From the NCBI GenBank assembly GCA_019694355.1, contig JAIBCB010000004.1:186001-250000 (forward strand): 64,000 nucleotides of DNA, given 5' to 3'. This DNA is from Pyrinomonadaceae bacterium. GTDB lineage: Bacteria; Acidobacteriota; Blastocatellia; Pyrinomonadales; Pyrinomonadaceae. This document shows, piece by piece, positions 37,201-45,790 of this stretch. The notes under the pieces are model-generated. The model ran no database searches. It saw only the letters and a list, made by a program, of their open reading frames with translations, and was not told where the DNA came from. A program made the translations under genes and the position numbers. Numbering within the stretch: position 1 is the stretch's first letter; each line of letters starts with the position of its first letter.

Positions 37201-38920
37201 TGTTCTTGAGATCAAGATCGGAGCCGGCGCATGGCAGGACTTCATCACTGCCGGCGGATCTTGGGTTTCCAATGGCTATAACGGCACGTTGAGCACCAGC
37301 TTCCAGAACCCGCTTGGCGGACGCCAGGCATGGACAGGAAACGGCGGCGGCTATAAGGACACTGTCGGAAACATTCCGGCAGCGGCCAACGGCCAAAGCG
37401 TCTCCTTCCGTTGGAGAATGGCGTCGGATTCGTCCGTTGCATCCACCGGAATCTGGATCGATGGCGTTCAGATCATCAGCAGCTTCAACTGCTCGCCGGT
37501 CACAACGGTCAACAACGCGCGTGCTGACTTTGACGGCGACGGCAAGACGGATGCATCCGTATTCCGTCCGTCGGAAGGCAACTGGTACTCGCTCGGTTCG
37601 ACCGACGGCTTTGCAGCCCTTCATTGGGGAGCCAATGGCGACACGATCGTCCCCGGCGACTACGATGGCGACGGCAAGGCAGATTTCGCAGTGTTCCGTC
37701 CGGACAACACGGAAGGCAACACGGATTTCTATGTCCTGAACTCGAACGGATTCGTCTTTAACGGCTTCGCACATGGCGTCGTCGGCGACGTTGCGGTTCC
37801 GGGAGACTTCGATGGCGACCACAAGGCCGACATCGTTGTTTGGAGGCCATCAGAAGGCAACTGGTACATCTGGGGTTCGGTAGGCCAGACGACCACGATC
37901 GCTCAGTTCGGATCGACCGGCGACAAGCCGTTCGCGATGGATAAGGACGGCGACGGCAAGGCAAACCTTTCTGTCTATCGTTCGAGCGACCACACCTTCT
38001 ACATGGCGAACGCAACAGGCACACCTGCACAGAACTTCACGGCTGTTCCGTGGGGCGTTGATGGTGACAAGCTTGCACCGGCTGACTATGATGGCGACGG
38101 CAAGGATGACGTTGCGGTTTACCGCCCGTCAGACGGCACGTGGTACATCTACACGCAGTCAGGCAATACGATCACCACGCAGTTCGGTATTGCTTCCGAC
38201 GTACCGGCACCGGGCGACTATGACGGTGACGGCACAGATGACATCGCGGTCTATCGCGGCGGCACCTGGTACATCAACGGCTCGACCGCCGGATTCCAGG
38301 TCATCAACTTCGGTGTTGGAAGCGATATTCCGGTACCGTCAGCTTACATCCCCGGCCTTGCACAAGGCGGTGGCGGTGGCGGCGGCGGCAGTGTGACGGT
38401 CAGCTACACTGGCCCGGATGTTGCGATCCCGGATAACCTTCCGGCCGGTGTGAACATCAATGTCCCGGTCTCAGGCGTCGGCACGATCTCCGATCTGAAC
38501 TTCAGTATCGATCAGGTCAGCGGCGGCACCTGTGATGGAACGGTCGGTGATACCGATTGCGGCATTAACCACACCTGGGTCGGTGATGTGAAGATCACTA
38601 TCACATCGCCGGGCGGCACAACCGTGGCGGTCCTCGATCGCCCAGGCGTTCCCGCTACGACCTTCGGCTGCAGCAACAACAACTACGCCCTCATTACGCT
38701 GAATGATGAAGGCGGGCTGCCTCCGGTCGAGAATGCTTGCAATACTGCCGGCGGCACGAACGCACAATTCCCGTCAGGGAACTATTCCCCGAACAATCCG
38801 ATGTCTGCCTTTGACGGGCAGAACGCAGATGGAACTTGGGTCATCAATGTCTCGGATGGAGGCGGCGGCGACACGGGCACTGCCCGTAGGTTCTCGTTCA
38901 TCTTCAACTCGGGCAACTAA
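34295..38920 (+). CDS. Secreted M36 metalloprotease with FG-GAP repeats and C-terminal P-domain-like module
   Basis: 1541 residues, paralogous to the preceding gene over most of its length. Signal anchor (ILLGLLVLGIVAALVVLPNY), propeptide (DYTNPDGVLSFANLEQRIHG, IPVFRGEIKAGF), M36 domain with HEVTHGTSNRLHG (539-551) and MGEGWGDF, a beta-sandwich (~850-1070), about six FG-GAP repeats (~1075-1365; DFDGDGKTDASVFRPSEGNW), a Gly-rich linker, and a C-terminal module (~1369-1541) with VPVSGVGTISDLNFSIDQV, HTWVGDVKITITSPGGTTV and DGTWVINVSDGGGGDTGT, which resembles the proprotein-convertase P domain. The P-domain module, absent from the first copy, is the main difference. The gene has its own leader and terminators. 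Confidence 0.93.
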   Translation: MQRRFLTDRRSGILLGLLVLGIVAALVVLPNYFHSKAGIKAGLLQRTSSLDEGIPKMWDIRESKEGQAELAAIRQRAGKGEALVSDIRDNFKRGEESLRSKMPTVKIEYNNDIRTPEVISPDVYSKRIEWLSGPSDAKRADILRNFIKENDNLIGVTPQQVDDLVTVADYTNPDGVLSFANLEQRIHGIPVFRGEIKAGFRGDGSIIRVINNLAPGIDYGSVSTEFGDPAAAVQVAAGHIRHQLRPEEKVRNDSASDANKVVFGEGDWATTAEKMYFPTEPGVAVPAWRVLIWQPVNAYYVIVDGQSGTVLWHKNITDDDGTVSATYDVYGLPASWAQIASSAAPLAPGPNDPALGTQGAITSRNQVTFIGNEGPNSFNNNGWINDADNKLDGNATEAGLDIDGVNGVDPSSIPVGSPNRVFTSTWNPPPGNPAPGEAPTGTEARRGAVIQMFYIMNRYHDELYKFGFNEVARNFQHDNFGRGGVANDRVSSEGQDSSGSNNANFSTPADGGRGRMQMYLWTGPNPQRDGTADADVVIHEVTHGTSNRLHGNGSGLGNQGGMMGEGWGDFYAHVLTSKPTDPANGVYSEGGYATYMIGGNNFTANFFYGIRRFPTAIMAFTGGPQNKPYNPLTFGHINSNCDTTLGTPSNAVSSAFPRSPVIATAGSCSQVHNAGEIWKSALWEVRTLYVNRRGFADGSRAVLQNVTDGMKLAPLNPNMLQERDAIIAAAAAAPVSPQTSADASDVREGFRIRGFGWSASVQSASSVTEAFDSPNASLSTFAVSDASGNGSGYPDPGENVQLAIGVINPNTGAPITNVTVSVNGGAPVNYGTINDGQTVTNNIPFTVDSNAPCGSTVNLSIVVSSTLGAQPPVIRSFVLGQPVGIVENFDGVTAPTLPSGWTNTQDVGTLINWTTVTTTPDTAPNAAFANDPSGVNMASLETPAIPITSSAAQIKFRNSWNTENTFDGAVLEIKIGAGAWQDFITAGGSWVSNGYNGTLSTSFQNPLGGRQAWTGNGGGYKDTVGNIPAAANGQSVSFRWRMASDSSVASTGIWIDGVQIISSFNCSPVTTVNNARADFDGDGKTDASVFRPSEGNWYSLGSTDGFAALHWGANGDTIVPGDYDGDGKADFAVFRPDNTEGNTDFYVLNSNGFVFNGFAHGVVGDVAVPGDFDGDHKADIVVWRPSEGNWYIWGSVGQTTTIAQFGSTGDKPFAMDKDGDGKANLSVYRSSDHTFYMANATGTPAQNFTAVPWGVDGDKLAPADYDGDGKDDVAVYRPSDGTWYIYTQSGNTITTQFGIASDVPAPGDYDGDGTDDIAVYRGGTWYINGSTAGFQVINFGVGSDIPVPSAYIPGLAQGGGGGGGGSVTVSYTGPDVAIPDNLPAGVNINVPVSGVGTISDLNFSIDQVSGGTCDGTVGDTDCGINHTWVGDVKITITSPGGTTVAVLDRPGVPATTFGCSNNNYALITLNDEGGLPPVENACNTAGGTNAQFPSGNYSPNNPMSAFDGQNADGTWVINVSDGGGGDTGTARRFSFIFNSGN

Positions 38921-38930
38921 CCCGGTACGC

Positions 38931-38964
38931 TTTGCGGAAGGCTCCTTTGTGGGCCTTCCGCAAA
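38931..38964 (+). terminator. Terminator 1 after the second M36 gene
   Basis: Perfect 12-base stem TTTGCGGAAGGC (38931-38942) and GCCTTCCGCAAA (38953-38964), 10 bases past the stop. Confidence 0.8.
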
Positions 38965-38980
38965 CATTGATCTAAACAAA

Positions 38981-39013
38981 GGCTGTTCGGAAGTGATCCC
39001 GAGCAGCCTTTTT
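38981..39013 (+). terminator. Terminator 2 (back-up) after the second M36 gene
   Basis: GGCTGTTCGG (38981-38990) pairs with CCGAGCAGCC (38999-39008), one mismatch, followed by T5. Two consecutive hairpins are unusual in this window. Confidence 0.75.
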
Positions 39014-40177
39014 CTATTCGCTCGACTTTTGTGCAGATCGTGCGGTTTGTGCTTCAAAACGGGTGCGGCGGTTCGCTATGATGACAGCACGGTCGAAGCG
39101 GCCGTTGGTCTTTGACAAAGTTGTTCGTTGGAGTGGCCAATCTTGGATTCGAAATTTGAAATGTGAGAGTTGAGATTTCGGGCCTCGCTCGATCAGGGCT
39201 GTAGCTCAAGTTTTGAAGTATGATTCGTGAATTCGTGGCTGCTTTCTTCCTTTGCAAACTTTGCCGCTCGATCGTTCTTGCGGCTTGCCGCAGCGCAGTG
39301 CGGTCGGGCTCGCCCGACCGTCACTCGCCTTAGGAATATATCGGAGCGTGCGTAGCACGCGACAAAAGAATCTGTCGGAGGCAAGCCGCCTCCAGAAAAG
39401 CCGGGTACGCTCGTCGGTCGGGCACGGTTGCGTTTTTTGCAACACGTGGGGATCTCTGACCCACGAACCCCGACCGCACTGCGAAAGGGGGCATAGCCCA
39501 GAAGATGGTCTAGGTCTTGTCGGCGGCAATGCCTTAGTCCCCGGAGGGGACGCATGAATGTAGCCTAGGGTAAGGCCGCTTCGGCCGCCACCCTGGGTTA
39601 CCGCGACCAAATATTCTCGGGAGCGTGCGTTGCACGCGACTGCGGCATGTCGGCGGCAAGCCGCCTCCTGAAGAGTCGGGGTGTCCTCAACGGTCGGGCA
39701 AGCCCGACCGCACTGCTATGGGCAAAGCCCGGAAGACGTTCCATTCGGGCATTCGTGGCGACCCAAGCATTTGGCTCTTCCGAAGATGGTCATGAAAAAT
39801 GCAGTTTGATTTTTTTTTGCGAAATTCTGGGACAAATTGCGTAAGTGACTGATAACACATCACTTATTTGTCCCAAGAGCTGTCCCAGGGGCGTCTTGGC
39901 TGGGACAAAAGGCGGTCACGTCGGCGGCAAGCCGCCTCCGAGAAGGCTTTCCCATCCTTATCCACGCCGTGAACGACTTGGCTAAACGAAGCCGGGAATG
40001 CTGACCGCCCGCTGACGCAGGCGGTACTGACTTCTGCTCACTGCTGACGGCTCACTGACCACTGCCCACCGCCCGCTGACGCAGGCGGTTCTGACTTCTG
40101 CTCACTGATGACGGCTCACTGACCACTGCCCACCGCCCGCTGACTCAGGTGGTACTGACCCGGTTTAACCGAGTTTA
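39014..40177. repeat. 1.2-kb gene-free field of dispersed palindromic repeats
   Basis: Several short open frames exist but all run through repeats. Visible elements: GTCGGNGGCAAGCCGCCTCC at 39374-39393, 39649-39668 and 39920-39939, the first two preceded by a GAGCGTGCGT/GCACGCGAC hairpin; CGGTCGGGCTCGCCCGACCG-like units near 39301 and 39698; a longer element around 39538-39600 with TAGCCTAGGGTAAGGCCGC and CACCCTGGGTT arms; three family A copies at 40001-40157. The last two family A copies lie in a tandem pair of 64-bp units (40031-40094, 40095-40158). Repeats of these kinds are spread through many bacterial genomes. No RNA gene recognised. Confidence 0.8.
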
Positions 40178-40206
40178 TTGACATCGGGCGAGTTTCGGCA
40201 TATTGT
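40178..40206 (+). promoter_or_regulatory. Sigma-70 promoter of the CxxCH/FG-GAP gene
   Basis: TTGACA (40178-40183), 17 bases, TATTGT (40201-40206), starting 20 bases after the last repeat copy and 90 bases before the gene. Confidence 0.7.
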
Positions 40207-40295
40207 TCTAGCACACGATCGAAAAGACTTTTTACCGACTGAAGACGTCAAAGTCTGAAGTTCACAATCCCAAAATAAATAAAGGAGTAGCATTC

Positions 40296-41735
40296 ATGTT
40301 CATAAAGTTCGACCGCATTGCCACGATCAAGGCAGCGGCCATCCTGCTCGCTGTCATTGTCGCTTTGGCTGCGTCCCTTGCCTTTGAACCTACTGTCGAG
40401 CGCACGGCCGCGTCGGCTTACGGTCCGTCGGCATCGTTCACCGGAGCTCCGAGCGAGGCCAACTGCACGGCGTGCCATGGAAGTTTTCCTGTAAACAGCG
40501 GCACGGGCAGCGTTACGATCTCAGGGATCCCGGCAAATTACTTGCCGGGCCAGGTGATCCCCGTCACTGTTCGGGTTGCTCAGGCCGATGCCACGATCTA
40601 CGGGTTTCAATTGACCGCGATCGACCGCGAAGGCGCTCAGGTCGGGACCGTCGCCTTGCCGGCTCCAACTCCGGCCCAGATGCAGACGATCGTAGGCCTC
40701 GTCAACGGAAAGACGCGCAACTACGTCGAGCACACCGTTGACGGGATCACGCCCACCGTGTTCGGATCGAAGTCGTGGACGTTCAACTGGACAGCGCCGG
40801 CCTCGCGAAAGGGCAAGATCAGCTTTTACGCTGCCGGAAACGCTGCCGACAGCAACGGCGGCCCATCGGGAGATTACATCTACACGACCGCAGAAAGCAC
40901 GCTCACCGGCACGGCCGTTTCGAGCTTTGACGACGACACGGCAAGTGACACGGCCGTTTGGCGGCCTTCGGACGGCGTCTGGTACAGCCTGAACAGCAGC
41001 AACGGCGCATTCCAGGCGATACAGTTCGGGGCAAACGGCGACCGCATAACACCCGGCGACTATGACGGCGACGGCATCACGGATCGGGCCGTATTTCGTC
41101 CATCGACCGGAGCTTGGTACGTCCTAAAAAGCGGCGGCGGCACGCTGATAATGGGCTTTGGCCTAAATGGCGACATTCCGGTTCAGGCCGATTATGACGG
41201 CGACCTGAAAACGGATGTCGCGGTCTATCGGCCGTCGAACGGCCTTTGGTACATCTGGGGTTCGACGAGCGGTTTGATCGTTCGCTCGTTCGGGCTTTCG
41301 ACCGATCTGCCGGCAACCGGTGATTTTGATGCGGATGGCGTTGCGGACCTTGCCGTATTTCGGCCTTCAACGGGCGTGTGGTACATACAGGCTTCGACCG
41401 CAGGTTTCCGAACCGCTCAGTTCGGCCTTTCCGAAGATCGGCCGGTCGTCGGCGATTATGATGGCGACGGCCGCAGCGACATCGCGGTCTATCGCCCATC
41501 GACAGGCGTTTGGTACGTGATGCGTTCGACCGACGGTTTCTACGCCGCACAGTTCGGAAACGCGACCGACATCACCGCTCCGAATGACATTGACGGCGAC
41601 GGCAAGACGGACATTTCGGTCTTTCGGCCATCGACCGGTCTTTGGTACGGCCTTCGTTCGTCCGACCAGCAACTGTTTGTAGCGGCCTTCGGCACGAGCG
41701 GCGACGTTCCTGTCGCGTCGGGCTACCTTCCGTAA
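40296..41735 (+). CDS. Exported CxxCH (choice-of-anchor V-like) protein with FG-GAP repeats
   Basis: 479 residues. N-terminal signal anchor (IKAAAILLAVIVALAASLAF), then a module with the haem-type motif CTACH (57-61, context APSEANCTACHGSFPVNSGT) and a beta-sandwich (SVTISGIPANYLPGQVIPVT, GFQLTAIDREGAQVG) as in Reeler/choice-of-anchor V proteins. Residues ~210-479 are six FG-GAP-like repeats (DYDGDGITDRAVFRPSTGAW ...) closely related to those of the two M36 proteases upstream. The CxxCH motif could bind haem c covalently or another ligand; this cannot be decided from sequence. Ribosome site GGAG precedes the ATG. Role unknown, probably cell-surface. Confidence 0.85.
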   Translation: MFIKFDRIATIKAAAILLAVIVALAASLAFEPTVERTAASAYGPSASFTGAPSEANCTACHGSFPVNSGTGSVTISGIPANYLPGQVIPVTVRVAQADATIYGFQLTAIDREGAQVGTVALPAPTPAQMQTIVGLVNGKTRNYVEHTVDGITPTVFGSKSWTFNWTAPASRKGKISFYAAGNAADSNGGPSGDYIYTTAESTLTGTAVSSFDDDTASDTAVWRPSDGVWYSLNSSNGAFQAIQFGANGDRITPGDYDGDGITDRAVFRPSTGAWYVLKSGGGTLIMGFGLNGDIPVQADYDGDLKTDVAVYRPSNGLWYIWGSTSGLIVRSFGLSTDLPATGDFDADGVADLAVFRPSTGVWYIQASTAGFRTAQFGLSEDRPVVGDYDGDGRSDIAVYRPSTGVWYVMRSTDGFYAAQFGNATDITAPNDIDGDGKTDISVFRPSTGLWYGLRSSDQQLFVAAFGTSGDVPVASGYLP

Positions 41736-41741
41736 AAAAGA

Positions 41742-41778
41742 TGTCCCGCTCGGGCCTTTTGCAGGCTCGAGCGGGACA
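41742..41778. terminator. Bidirectional terminator between convergent genes
   Basis: TGTCCCGCTCGGGCC (41742-41756) pairs with GGCTCGAGCGGGACA (41764-41778) with one mismatch, between the FG-GAP gene and pilQ, which converge. A-rich and T-poor flanks. Confidence 0.75.
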
Positions 41779-41816
41779 CGATCGGAAAAAACATTCCTTA
41801 GTTTAGGCCAACGTTA

Positions 41817-43499
41817 CTACGGCTTGTTGACCGGTGCGGTTCCTGCAGGTCCGACCTGAACGTCGGGACGCGGAAGCGTCGAACCCGGAAGTACAGGATT
41901 CGGAACTTCTGTCTCGCGTGACGAGTTCGAAGGCGGATTGCCCATCGGAACCGGCTGGATGATCGTCTGCGGAACAGGTGCTGTGCCATCCTGTCGTGCA
42001 GCGTTGTAATCCGGACGCTTGATCCTCGGCGTGATGAAGAACAGGATCTCGTTCGTGTTCCTCGTTACGCCTTTTCGTTTGAAGAGGTGTCCGAGAAGCG
42101 GGATCCTCGAAAGGCCCGGCGTACGATCCTGGCTTTCGCGTTCGTCGTCAAAGAGAACGCCGCCTACGACCGTCGTGCCGCCATCCGGAACCATAACCTC
42201 GGTCTTCATCGACTGAGTACTGATCGCCGGAGGTGCGGAACCTGTGACCGTCGCTGTCGAAGCATTTTCTGCAACGACATTCAGGACGACCGTGCCAACA
42301 TCCGTGATACGCGGTGTGATGGCGAGGCGAAGCGGGACATCGACGTACGTCGTGGTCGCGATAAGCGTGCCGCCGCTGCCGCTGCCCGGCTGGATCGTTG
42401 TGATCGGGATCTTCGTACCGCTCTTGATCTCCGCAGGACGGTTGTTAAGAGCAGTTACGCGAGGCGTTGCGATGACCTTTGCTTCGCCCTTCTGCTCACC
42501 TGCGGTGATCAAAGCGCTAAGCTGAGCGGTACCGAAAACGCCGGTCGTCAGGCCGATGGCCGAAGATGCGATCTTCGACATCAGGTCGTTGCCGATCGAT
42601 GGGATCGGTGTTCCCGGATTCGGCGTAAGAGCAGAGGTTGCACCCGGCAACGTGCCGCCGACTGCCGTGCTGCCGCGTTTGCCGTTCAAGATCGCTCCCA
42701 ACTGGACGCCGATGTCTCGGCTGAAGTTGCGTGTCGCGACGACGATGCGGGCTTCGATCTCGACCTGCGGTTCAGGCTGGTCAAGGATATCTATGAGCTG
42801 CTTGATCGCGTCGATGTTCGAGCGAACATCGGTGACGATCAGCGAGTTAGAGCGGGCGTCGATCTCGATCGAACCGCGACGCGAAAGGCGACGCTTGATG
42901 ATCGGCAGAAGGCCGTCTGCTCCGTTGCCGCCGGCTGCGGATGCACCGCCCGACGAAGCACCGGATGATGCGGCTGAGTCCACTGCCGTTCCGGCCGTCG
43001 TTCCCTGCGAAGCACTCTGTCCCGAAGCCATCGCGTAGTTCAAGCGGATAAGCTCGGTAACAAGCGGCGATGTGTCGAGAACGTTGTTCTGCTTCGCACG
43101 GAAGAGTTCACCTTCTTCGGCAAGCGTCTTGTTGTCGGCGACGCGAAGAATATTTCCGGTAACCTGGATACCAAGGCCCTGCGACTGAAGTACTGAATCG
43201 AGAGCATAGTTCCAGGGAACTTCATTCACCTTCACCGTAACGGGCACGTCCTTGACGGACTTGTCGATCACGAAGTTGATGCCGTACTGATCGGTGATGT
43301 AAGAAAGGATGTCTCTGATGTCGGCATTGACGACATTGAGGTTAACTGGCTCACCAACGAATCCGGGCTTTCCGTAGTTGTCACCCTGATCCTGCGGACG
43401 AACCTTCTGGCCAAAGGCGGCCATCGCGAGCAGAACGGTCAGCAGAATAAGAACTCCTGCTTTACGCACAGCTGTTAATGAGAAGATTTGAGAAGTCAT
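41817..43499 (-). CDS. pilQ: Type IV pilus secretin PilQ
   Basis: 560 residues, shorter than typical PilQ because AMIN domains are absent. Signal peptide (MTSQIFSLTAVRKAGVLILL), then a secretin/TonB short N-terminal domain (NLNVVNADIRDILSYITDQY), an N1-like domain (IEIDARSNSLIVTDVRSNID) and the secretin C-domain (IATPRVTALNNRPAEIKSGT, VPDGGTTVVGGVLFDDER ... RIPLLGHLFKRKG). A Pro/Thr-rich tail follows. It forms the outer-membrane pore for the pilus. ATG 43499 follows GGAGG. It is the last gene of pilMNOPQ. Confidence 0.94.
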   Translation of the reverse strand: MTSQIFSLTAVRKAGVLILLTVLLAMAAFGQKVRPQDQGDNYGKPGFVGEPVNLNVVNADIRDILSYITDQYGINFVIDKSVKDVPVTVKVNEVPWNYALDSVLQSQGLGIQVTGNILRVADNKTLAEEGELFRAKQNNVLDTSPLVTELIRLNYAMASGQSASQGTTAGTAVDSAASSGASSGGASAAGGNGADGLLPIIKRRLSRRGSIEIDARSNSLIVTDVRSNIDAIKQLIDILDQPEPQVEIEARIVVATRNFSRDIGVQLGAILNGKRGSTAVGGTLPGATSALTPNPGTPIPSIGNDLMSKIASSAIGLTTGVFGTAQLSALITAGEQKGEAKVIATPRVTALNNRPAEIKSGTKIPITTIQPGSGSGGTLIATTTYVDVPLRLAITPRITDVGTVVLNVVAENASTATVTGSAPPAISTQSMKTEVMVPDGGTTVVGGVLFDDERESQDRTPGLSRIPLLGHLFKRKGVTRNTNEILFFITPRIKRPDYNAARQDGTAPVPQTIIQPVPMGNPPSNSSRETEVPNPVLPGSTLPRPDVQVGPAGTAPVNKP

Positions 43500-43590
43500 G
43501 TTTCCTCCGTTTATTGGCTGGATGCCAGAGCCTGAACGCTATGGTTCATTGGGGATCGGCATCCCTTGTATAGAGCTTTTTTTGGCGTCC

Positions 43591-44322
43591 TTATTTGCGG
43601 TTCTTGGCGACCTTAGCGGGCCGTCGCGACGCTTTTGAAGGCTTGGCTTCCGGCTCTTTTTCTGCCGGCTGAGAGTTCATCTCGTCAAGCGGTGAAATGA
43701 TCGGTGCCGGGGCGGCGGGAGCTGCCGGTCTTTCGCCGGCGGCAACCTGCGGCTTGGCGGCCGCGGCCTGGCTCGGAGCCGTGCCCTCGATCTGTGCCTT
43801 CATTGAATACTGTTGAAGCGGCTTGTATTCGACCGAAGCAACGAATTTCTTCGGTGCGGTCTTCGTTACGCGTCTGAATACGAGACGGTTCTCTTCGACC
43901 GCAACAAGCTGTCCGTCGAAGAATTTCTCGCCCGGATAGATCGTGTATGAGAGCTTGATAGGTGCTGCCTCGACCATTGCTGCCCAGCCACGCGGGGTCT
44001 TGAATACGCCGTTGACGTTAAGCTCGTTCACAAGAAGCACGCTCGTTACCTTCGGCACGGGCTGGCCGCTTGCGACAGCGTTCTCACGAAGCCGCTTGTA
44101 ATAATCGATACGGGCTTCGATCGACGGCGGGCCGAAGTCGGCGGCCGTCTTTGGCTTGGCGGCTGAGGACGATTGCCGTGAGGGTTCTCGCTGCCTCATA
44201 AAACTCGGCTTTGCGAAAGGATCTCGCTGTGCGGAAACGCTTGCGAGGTCTCCGCCGAGGATGATGAGGGCGACCGCGATCGCGGCGAGGCCGATACTTT
44301 TCTTGAATGACATTGTGTTCAT
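43591..44322 (-). CDS. pilP: PilP-position pilus assembly protein
   Basis: 243 residues: signal anchor (KSIGLAAIAVALIILGGDLA), a proline/serine-rich linker starting QRDPFAKPSFM, a helical section (PSIEARIDYYKRLRENAVAS), and a small beta domain (VTSVLLVNELNVNGVFKTPR, ILYSYTIYPGEKFFDGQL-like) comparable to the PilP C-terminal fold. The final ~60 residues are Ala/Pro/Lys rich. No lipobox Cys is seen, unlike proteobacterial PilP. The identification relies mainly on its place between PilO and PilQ. ATG 44322 or 44313 could both be the start. Confidence 0.75.
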   Translation of the reverse strand: MNTMSFKKSIGLAAIAVALIILGGDLASVSAQRDPFAKPSFMRQREPSRQSSSAAKPKTAADFGPPSIEARIDYYKRLRENAVASGQPVPKVTSVLLVNELNVNGVFKTPRGWAAMVEAAPIKLSYTIYPGEKFFDGQLVAVEENRLVFRRVTKTAPKKFVASVEYKPLQQYSMKAQIEGTAPSQAAAAKPQVAAGERPAAPAAPAPIISPLDEMNSQPAEKEPEAKPSKASRRPAKVAKNRK

Positions 44323-44368
44323 ACCTATTTACTCTCGTGTCGGAAGTGGGGCCGTAGGTCTCTTTTGA

Positions 44369-45049
44369 TTAGGCGGGTTTTGCCGGAGCTGCTGCGGGAG
44401 CCGCGGCCGGAGCTGCTGCACCGGGAGCGGCAGGCTTTGCGCCTGGTGCACCGGGTGCGCCTGGCTTAGCACCGGGCTTTGCGTTCAGATCCGTAGGTGC
44501 GGCGTAGTATGCCGACAGCAGGAACTGGGCGTGGAGTGTCTTGTTCGCGGTCTGCTTGTCGAGCTGGTTCAGCTTGAAGTCCGTGATCGATACGATTCGC
44601 GGAAGCTTTGCCATCTGCTCGAAGAAGCTCTTGAGGTTCGCAAAGTTGCTGTCAACCTCGACCTCGACCGGCTTTGCCATGATGTCGTTCTGCTGCGTGT
44701 CATCACGCGGCGAGAAGCGCATCACGATCAGCTTGCTGCTGTTGGCCGTATCCTGCAGGCCCTGAAGAACGTTCGTGATCTCACGCTGTTCCGGAAGCAA
44801 AACTTTCAGCTCGTCATATTCAGCGGTCTTGGTTGCGAACAGAGCGCGGAACTCGTTGATGTGCGATGTCGCAAGCCGTGCGTTCTCGTTCTGCTGCTGA
44901 AGCTGTGCGACCTCATCGGAGATCTTGGCCGTTTCAGCCCGCGTCTCGCTTGTGAAGAAGTACCACACGCCTGCCCAAAGAAGAGCACCGAGACAAAGCA
45001 TTAAACAAAGCTGGATTGGCCAATTAAGATTTTTGAATTTATCTAACAT
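44369..45049 (-). CDS. pilO: Type IV pilus inner-membrane protein PilO
   Basis: 226 residues: short cytoplasmic start, a membrane span (LCLMLCLGALLWAGVWYFFT), coiled coil (KISDEVAQLQQQNENARLAT), then the ferredoxin-like periplasmic domain (LPEQREITNVLQGLQDTANS, VEVEVDSNFANLKSFFEQMA, LPRIVSITDFKLNQL). The C-terminal ~45 residues are an Ala/Pro/Gly low-complexity tail. PilO pairs with PilN to align the inner-membrane platform with the secretin. Confidence 0.92.
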   Translation of the reverse strand: MLDKFKNLNWPIQLCLMLCLGALLWAGVWYFFTSETRAETAKISDEVAQLQQQNENARLATSHINEFRALFATKTAEYDELKVLLPEQREITNVLQGLQDTANSSKLIVMRFSPRDDTQQNDIMAKPVEVEVDSNFANLKSFFEQMAKLPRIVSITDFKLNQLDKQTANKTLHAQFLLSAYYAAPTDLNAKPGAKPGAPGAPGAKPAAPGAAAPAAAPAAAPAKPA

Positions 45050-45075
45050 GGTGATTTACCTACTCTCTTTGGGGT

Positions 45076-45789
45076 CTAGTTCTTGGCTACCTGTGTCGGT
45101 GCCGCAGGAGCCTGAGGCTGTGCAGAAGCGGTCGTCGCTCCATTCGGGTTCGCACCGGCCGCCTTGGAAGGCGTGTATGCACACTTGATCGTAAAGTTGA
45201 CGATCGAGACCTTGTTGGCGTCAGGCGATGAGGTTTCCTTCATCACGACATTCTGGTTGACGACCTCGTTGCGAGCCGTCTCGATCGAAAGGTTCGAAAA
45301 TAGGCCGTTCGAGAATTCGAGGCTTCGTCCGAACTGCGTAACCTGCTGCTCGTCAGGCGAATTGCCCTTGAATACCATCTGGTCGCCGGTCTGCTCGACG
45401 CTTTCGAGATAAAGCCCCGGAACCATTGCCGCACGTTCGGTAACTGCTGCGAGCACGGCACTTGGGCCGGCCTGATTGGCTCTGAGGGTCTTGATCGCTT
45501 CGATCCTGGCGTCGATATTCTGTATCTTCTGCTCAAGGTCCTTTTGCTCGTTGACGACCGCCTGAAGTTCGGCGGCCTGCCGTTTCTGCTCTTCAAGATC
45601 GGCCTGAGCTTTGCTATGGGCCATGCTGCTGCTGATAACATCCCATCCGATGACGGCCGCTGTCAGAAGAAGCGTCGCGAGGAACATCACCATCAGCCGC
45701 GAAGAAGGGCTGGCGATCTGGCGATCGACCGAGGCGACTGCACCGCCCTGCCGTTCGGTAACTGAATTTAGAAGGTTGATTCTTAGCAT
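45076..45789 (-). CDS. pilN: Type IV pilus inner-membrane protein PilN
   Basis: 237 residues. The conserved cytoplasmic N-terminus INLL (MLRINLLNSV), which binds PilM, opens the protein; a membrane span (LMVMFLATLLLTAAVIGWDV), a coiled coil and a ferredoxin-like fold (GLYLESVEQTGDQMVFKGNS) follow. One base separates its ATG from the pilM stop, so translation is coupled. The Ala/Pro-rich tail is shared with PilO. Confidence 0.92.
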   Translation of the reverse strand: MLRINLLNSVTERQGGAVASVDRQIASPSSRLMVMFLATLLLTAAVIGWDVISSSMAHSKAQADLEEQKRQAAELQAVVNEQKDLEQKIQNIDARIEAIKTLRANQAGPSAVLAAVTERAAMVPGLYLESVEQTGDQMVFKGNSPDEQQVTQFGRSLEFSNGLFSNLSIETARNEVVNQNVVMKETSSPDANKVSIVNFTIKCAYTPSKAAGANPNGATTASAQPQAPAAPTQVAKN

Positions 45790-45790
45790 T

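Noticed and set aside
40001..40158. Possible CRISPR array of three palindromic copies
   Set aside because: The sequence between copies is itself repeated (64-bp tandem), so there are no unique spacers.
42087..42968. 293-codon open frame on the plus strand
   Set aside because: Antisense to pilQ; Arg/Asp-rich, no domain, no ribosome site.
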